Shown piece after piece: positions 53,871 through 64,000 of a DNA stretch of 64,000 nt. This stretch comes from Hyperoodon ampullatus (lineage: Eukaryota > Chordata > Mammalia > Artiodactyla > Ziphiidae), in contig OX457057.1 in assembly GCA_949752795.1 (NCBI GenBank), forward strand, positions 11,894,632-11,958,631, in the 5' to 3' direction. Within the stretch, counting starts at the first letter, position 1; each line of letters starts with the position of its first letter. The translations under genes and the position numbers were made by a program. The notes under the pieces were generated by a model, which saw only the letters and a list, made by a program, of their open reading frames with translations, was not told where the DNA came from and did not search any database.

Positions 53871-53892
53871 AAAAAATGATACTACAGTAATG

Positions 53893-54405
53893 GAGTAGTT
53901 ATCTATTGCTGCATAACAAGTTACCCCAAAATGTAATGGATAAAACCCCAACCAATATTTATGATCTCCCCCAGTTTCTGTAGTTCAGGAATTTGAGCGG
54001 GGGGTGACTTAGTTCTCATGAGTTGCAGTCAAGATGTCGGCTGGGGCATCAGTCATGTCATCTAAAGCCTCAGGGGGAGCCGGAGGATTCCCCTTCAGAA
54101 TGGCTGCTCATGTGGCTATTGGCTGGAGGCCTTAGTCCCTCAGCACACATGCTTCTCTCTAGGGCTGCTTGAGTGTCCTCACAACACAGCAGTTGGCTTC
54201 CCCCAGAGTGAGTGATTCAAGAGGGAGCAAAGAGGGGGCCACAGTGTCTTTTATGACGCAGCCTGAGAGGAAACAGTCCGTCATTTCCACAGTATCATAT
54301 TGGTTACCCATGGCAGCCCTATTCAGGGTGGGAGGGGCTACACAGGGCATGAATTCTAGGCGGCAGTGATCATTGGAGCCATTTTGGAAGCTGGCTGCCG
54401 AGAAA
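53893..54405 (+). repeat. Ancient interspersed repeat, copy 4
   Basis: Well preserved: tatctattgctgcataacaa, gttaccccaaaatgtaatgg, tttctgtagttcaggaattt, and an end agccattttggaagctggct. Confidence 0.65.
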
Positions 54406-54439
54406 AATAATAGGCGCCTTGGAACAAACAGAATTTAGC

Positions 54440-54595
54440 CACTTTGTGTTCTTGGGACATACCGTCTCATTTCAGCCTTACAATAACTCTGTGTGGGACA
54501 GACAGTGGGAGGTGAAATAGCTTGTCCAAGACCACCAAGCTAATAAGTGGTAGAGAGGGGTCCAAACTCAGAGGACTGTGAAACCAACCACCCCA
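54440..54595 (-). repeat. MIR SINE (partial)
   Basis: Reverse MIR half: cttacaataactctgtgtgg, caccaagctaataagtggta. Confidence 0.55.
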
Positions 54596-54879
54596 TCAAG
54601 AGCGCCCAGCAGTGCCCTCTGCCACACGCCCGTCTCCTGGCATCTGGAGAAGAATTCCTGGACCTTCCCTGTGCTGGGCCTCTGTTTCCCAGGCCCATGG
54701 GGTGGCCTCTCCTCCCAGCTTTGCCTGGCCTGTGCCCACAAGGGGCCCCCAAAGGTTTCTCCTCTCGCTGGTGCTGACTGCCCGTCATTCTCACTGAAGC
54801 CTCAAACCCTGTTCCGTGGACTTCGCTCTCATTCCCATTCCTGCTCTGGGACCCTTGGAAAAAGCCTCCCCACTTCTAG

Positions 54880-58515
<3,636 letters not shown>

Positions 58516-58620
58516 CAAATCCATGACATGGAAGAAGAAATGAGGAAGCTCAGGGTGGAGCTGAAAAGGAGCAGGACCGAGCACAGCCTGATCTCTATGA
58601 CGCTGCCGGAAAATAGCAAG
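58516..58620 (+). CDS. FHAD1: FHAD1 exon w8: coiled coil
   Basis: This 105-nt exon (35 codons, phase 0-0) lies 1.0 kb after the previous one. The acceptor is gttggaactctttcag and the donor AGCAAG|GTATGT. It encodes QIHDMEEEMRKLRVELKRSR followed by TEHSLISMTLPENSK. Heptad spacing is clear in the first 20 residues. A proline near the end (TLPENSK) would interrupt the helix and may be lineage-specific, since I would expect a non-proline residue there in other mammals (from memory, moderate certainty). Confidence 0.9.
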
Positions 58621-58664
58621 GTATGTCCGGGACAGGTCGGCCTGGGAACCACTCTGGGGCAGGC

Positions 58665-58866
58665 ACTCCACCTGCATCATCTCTGTTCATCCTCACAATG
58701 ACCCCATGCGGTCTATACTGGTATAACCCCACTTTACAGTCGGGAAAACTGAGGCTCACAGAGGTGAAGGAAGTTATCCAAGTTCACTTGCATAAAGTAG
58801 TTGTGGCAGAACTTGAATCCAGGTCTGCCTGACTCCAAAGCTCCTGTGTGTAACCACTACCCGAGA
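58665..58866 (-). repeat. MIR SINE
   Basis: Reverse MIR: aactgaggctcacagaggtg, cagaacttgaatccaggtct. It starts about 45 bases after the exon w8 donor. Confidence 0.8.
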
Positions 58867-58929
58867 CTGCCTTCAGATCTTAATTGTGAAATTATCTAAG
58901 AAAGAATTGATCCATTAAATCAAGTTTGC

Positions 58930-60540
58930 CAATGATGTTCTTCCAACTTAAATTCTCATATTGATTTTTTTTGTCTTTTTTTCTATCATTGAGAATGTTT
59001 TTAAAAATCTCAACATGTTTGTCATTTGTGTGTTTCTTCTTTTAATATGAACGATTTTTGCTTTATATATTTTGAGGCTGTGTTACTAGGTGCATATAAA
59101 TTTAGAATCCTAATACTTCCTGTAGAGCAAAACTTTAGATCATCATGAAATGTTCCTTTTCATCTCTAGTAGCGTTTCTCCCTTAACATCTTCTTTGTCA
59201 TTTAGGTTCATCACTGGCTTTCTGTTGGTTAGAGTTTTCATACGTTCTCTGTCAATTTTTGTCTTAAGGTTTAGACATATGCCTTCCAAATAGCATATCA
59301 TTTTTACAAAATCCAGTTTGACGATCTTTGACTTTTAGTCCATTTATATTATGTAATTACTCGTGTACTGGGGTTTAAATCTACCTTCTTGCTCAATACC
59401 AGTTGTACCATCTGTGCTATGTTCCTTTTTCTCTCCTTTCTTGCCTCCTTCTGAGTGGATGGTTTTCCCTCATTCCAGTTTCCCCCTCTATTAGCTTGGA
59501 AATATTTCACTTTTTTACTATTCTTTTAGTAATAGTAAGACAATAGCATTCATCCTTGACTCACCAAAATCACACATTAATTAAGTTTTTCACTCTTCTA
59601 CTATTCTCTTTGTAGTCATCCTGAAGACTACAATATGCATTCTTTTTTTTTTTTTTCTTTTTTTTGCGGTACGCGGGCCTCTAACTGTTGTGGCCTCTCC
59701 CGTTGCAGAGCACAGGCTCCGGACGCACAGGCTCAGTGGCCATGGCTCATGGGGCCAGGCACTCCGCGGCATGTGGGATCCTCCCGGACAGGGACACGAA
59801 CCCATGTCCCCTGCATCGGCAGGCGGACTCTCAACCACTGCGCCACCAGGGAAGCGCTGCATTCTTAACTTACCAAGAGGCAATAGTAGTTGATAATTAT
59901 GCCCTTCTCCTTGACAGTGCAATAAGTTTCAAACACCTTAACTTCATTTACCCCCTCCAGATTTATAAGCCATTGCTGTCATTTTCTAAACTCTTCTTGA
60001 TAGTTAAAACCCCACAAGACATTATTAGTGTTTTTCTATAGTCAGTATCATATCCACACATTACCCTTACTGTTGCTTGTCTTTTCTTCATCTCTGATCA
60101 CCCACCTGGGTTCATTTTTCTTGTGTCTGAAGAATACACTTTAATGTTTTCCCTCATTGTGGCTCTGCTGATGACAAATTCTCAGATGTGCCCGTGTGTC
60201 TGTCTGGAGATGTATATTTAACCTTCATTCTTAAAACACATTTGACTGCGTATTGAATTCTACAATGGCAATTCTTTTCTTTCAGCACATTAGATATAGC
60301 ATTAGATATGTCACTGTTGTCTTGTGGCTCCTATTATTTCTAGTTAGAAGTCATCTGTAAGCCTAACTGTTGTACCTTTGCATAATCTGTCTTTTTCTCC
60401 GGTTGCTTTTAAGATTGTCTTTTCCCTTGATTTCCAGCAGTTTTATTATGGTTTATCTAGGTGTGGATTCAGTTTTTTTACCTCGTTCAGAGTTCGTAGG
60501 GGCTTCTTGAATCCCTGGCTTGGTGTTTTGCCTTAGTTCA
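58930..60540 (-). repeat. Old L1 3' region, reverse, with inserted SINE
   Basis: T-rich text such as tgttactaggtgcatataaa, catcactggctttctgttgg and tttccagcagttttattatg is typical of old L1 ORF2/3' regions on the opposite strand. A CHR SINE interrupts it at 59645-59857. Confidence 0.65.
59645..59857 (-). mobile_element. Young CHR-type SINE
   Basis: Two T-runs, then gcgggcctctaactgttgtg to ccaccagggaagcgc. Flanked by tgcattctt at 59636-59644 and 59858-59866. Confidence 0.92.
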
Positions 60541-60639
60541 GGCGCTTGGGCTCTGTACCACACAGGCAGTGGGGAGCTACTAAGGCTTCTGAACAAGTGA
60601 CTGATGCAATGACATTCGTGGACAGTAATAAGGGTGAAA

Positions 60640-60845
60640 ATGATAGTTACAATTTCTCACGTACTAGGCGTTACCTTGAACTTTTCATCTCTTCATCTTC
60701 ACAACAGCGCTGTGATCTAGAAATCATCCTCTCCATTTTACAGATGAGAAAGTCAAGGCTACTAGTTACTAGTAAAGTAACTAGCCCAATGGCACAGTCG
60801 GTTTTTTCTGACTCCAGGTTCGTCTGACTTCAGTGACCCTGGCGT
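60640..60845 (-). repeat. MIR SINE
   Basis: Reverse MIR: cgtactaggcgttaccttga, attttacagatgagaaagtc. Confidence 0.7.
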
Positions 60846-61924
60846 AGCAAACAGCCACATGCTACTGTTTACACTGAAATTAATGAAAATTAAATAAAAT
60901 TTTTAATTCAGTTCCTCCGTCACACCAGCCCCATTTCGAGTGCTCGATCCCCAGGTGTGGCTGGTGGCTGCCGTATTAGACAACACAGCCTCGCTCAGAG
61001 TACCTGTACTGTTGCAGAAATTTCTGTTGGACAGAGCTGCCTTACAGCAGGGTAACTCTCACAGTACCGTTAAGATTGCACTGGAAGAAACTAAACTCGA
61101 GGCGAGGAGGCCAGTTGTCACAGTCCAGCTTGCATGTGAGAGGGACTGGAGGACAGGCGTGAGACCCCCGAGTGTGAGAGAGGGAGCAGGGCGGCTGCTG
61201 AAGGTGACTCTGAGGCTTGGGGACGGGAACGGGGGCTGTTCATGCAGAGCACAGACAGGGGCAGAGTGCAAGGCTGGACTTCGCTTTTGCAGCACATGAA
61301 AAAGGCTGCTGACATAGAAGTCAGAGCATGTTTAGACCTGGGAGAAAACTAAGGCCCAGAGAGGTTAGATGACTTTTCCAAGGTAACGGAGCTGGGTAGA
61401 GGCTCTTCCACTGGACCACACTACTCAGAAGAAAGCTCTTAAGGGCTTTTCTGGGTCTTTTATTACATCCCTGTGATCCCCCTCTTCAGATCCCTAAAGA
61501 AACAGCCCGTGAATTTGTTTCAGCACAAAAACGTTCCATTTATTTACGAGAGTTTGCCTCATTTCCTGTTAGTGCCAGGGCCCAGGGCTCAGCAGGTGCA
61601 TCCAAGAATTGAGCAGCTGCGGGGCCTACACTGGCCAGCCAAGGGTAGCGTGGAGCACTCCCAAGCTTACCGTGCGTTGACTGTTACCCTAGAAAGGGGG
61701 GAAAAGTAGGCAAGCTTCTCCACTTTAAATGCCTTCCTTTGCAGGCTGCAATTCTTAATAGACATTGCTTTAGCAAGCCTCCAGTGAGGTTACCACCAGT
61801 GAGTGTGCTCAAAGTGGTAACGACAGTTATGATAATAAACCCAATCATAACATTTCCAAGTACCCATCACGAGTTATTAGAACGAGACTGTACGGCGGAC
61901 ATTCCCGTCCACCTTTCATAGGTT

Positions 61925-62115
61925 ACAGCAGTACTTAACACACTCACAGAGCCCTTAAGCACTATTCCAAACATTGAATCCCCACAATAACTCTATGCAG
62001 TGATACTAGTATCATCATCCCCATTTGACAGATGAGGACACTGAGTCACGGAGCAGTGAAATAAATTTCCGAGTGTCGTATGGCTTGTTAAGGACCGAGC
62101 TGGGATGAGAGTGTG
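61925..62115 (-). repeat. MIR SINE
   Basis: Reverse MIR: agcactattccaaacattg, cccatttgacagatgaggac, cttgttaaggaccgagctgg. Confidence 0.75.
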
Positions 62116-62211
62116 CGGTAGAACATAGTTGAGCCCCGGGTGCAGAGCTCGGCCCTTTCCCGTAGGGGGCAACTCCCTGTGAGTTTGCCTCCACCCTGTG
62201 CATGCCTGTGA

Positions 62212-64000
<1,789 letters not shown>

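Overview
The window is mammalian nuclear DNA: nine GT-AG-bounded coding exons scattered through long, transposon-filled introns. The dominant young SINEs are the tRNA-derived CHR families with the cetacean-type consensus (about 200 bp, starting GGGCTTCCCTGGTGGCGCAG on the sense strand). There are also short CHR-1-like and long CHR-2-like relatives and a near-full-length L1. I see no ruminant BovB or Bov-tA elements, so a cetacean, probably a toothed whale, is the best reading. The species call is an inference from repeats only.

All coding exons lie on the + strand and belong to one gene, recognised as FHAD1 (forkhead-associated phosphopeptide-binding domain 1). In order they encode the C-terminal two thirds of an N-terminal FHA domain (10164-10370), a proline-rich linker (26444-26715), a short acidic linker (35649-35758), and then six exons of continuous heptad-rich coiled coil (38856-39092, 51229-51352, 55016-55146, 57399-57488, 58516-58620, 62347-62454). 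Exon phases join up throughout: the exons total 1384 nt, which is 461 codons plus one surplus base. The start codon and first part of the FHA domain lie before the window, and the gene continues past its end.

The surplus base sits in the proline-rich exon, where a run of seven C at 26606-26612 shifts the frame into a TAG at 26681. A perfect GTGAGT inside the same exon (26643) would, if used as a donor, cut out the stop and rejoin the next exon in frame. A CpG-dense stretch with an RFX X-box-like site lies immediately downstream of the FHA exon.

Layout: 1-10163 is upstream intron with large minus-strand L1 fragments. 10371-26443 carries MIRs, CHR SINEs and DNA-transposon relics. 26716-38855 carries ancient repeats, an MLT1 LTR and an AT palindromic array. 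39093-51228 carries the 5.9-kb L1 and a dense SINE cluster. 51353-64000 has closely spaced coiled-coil exons with LTR-like sequence, L1 and SINE insertions. I found no second protein-coding gene, no functional RNA gene, and nothing resembling a novel multi-gene system. The points of interest are the state of FHAD1 and the transposon structures around it.
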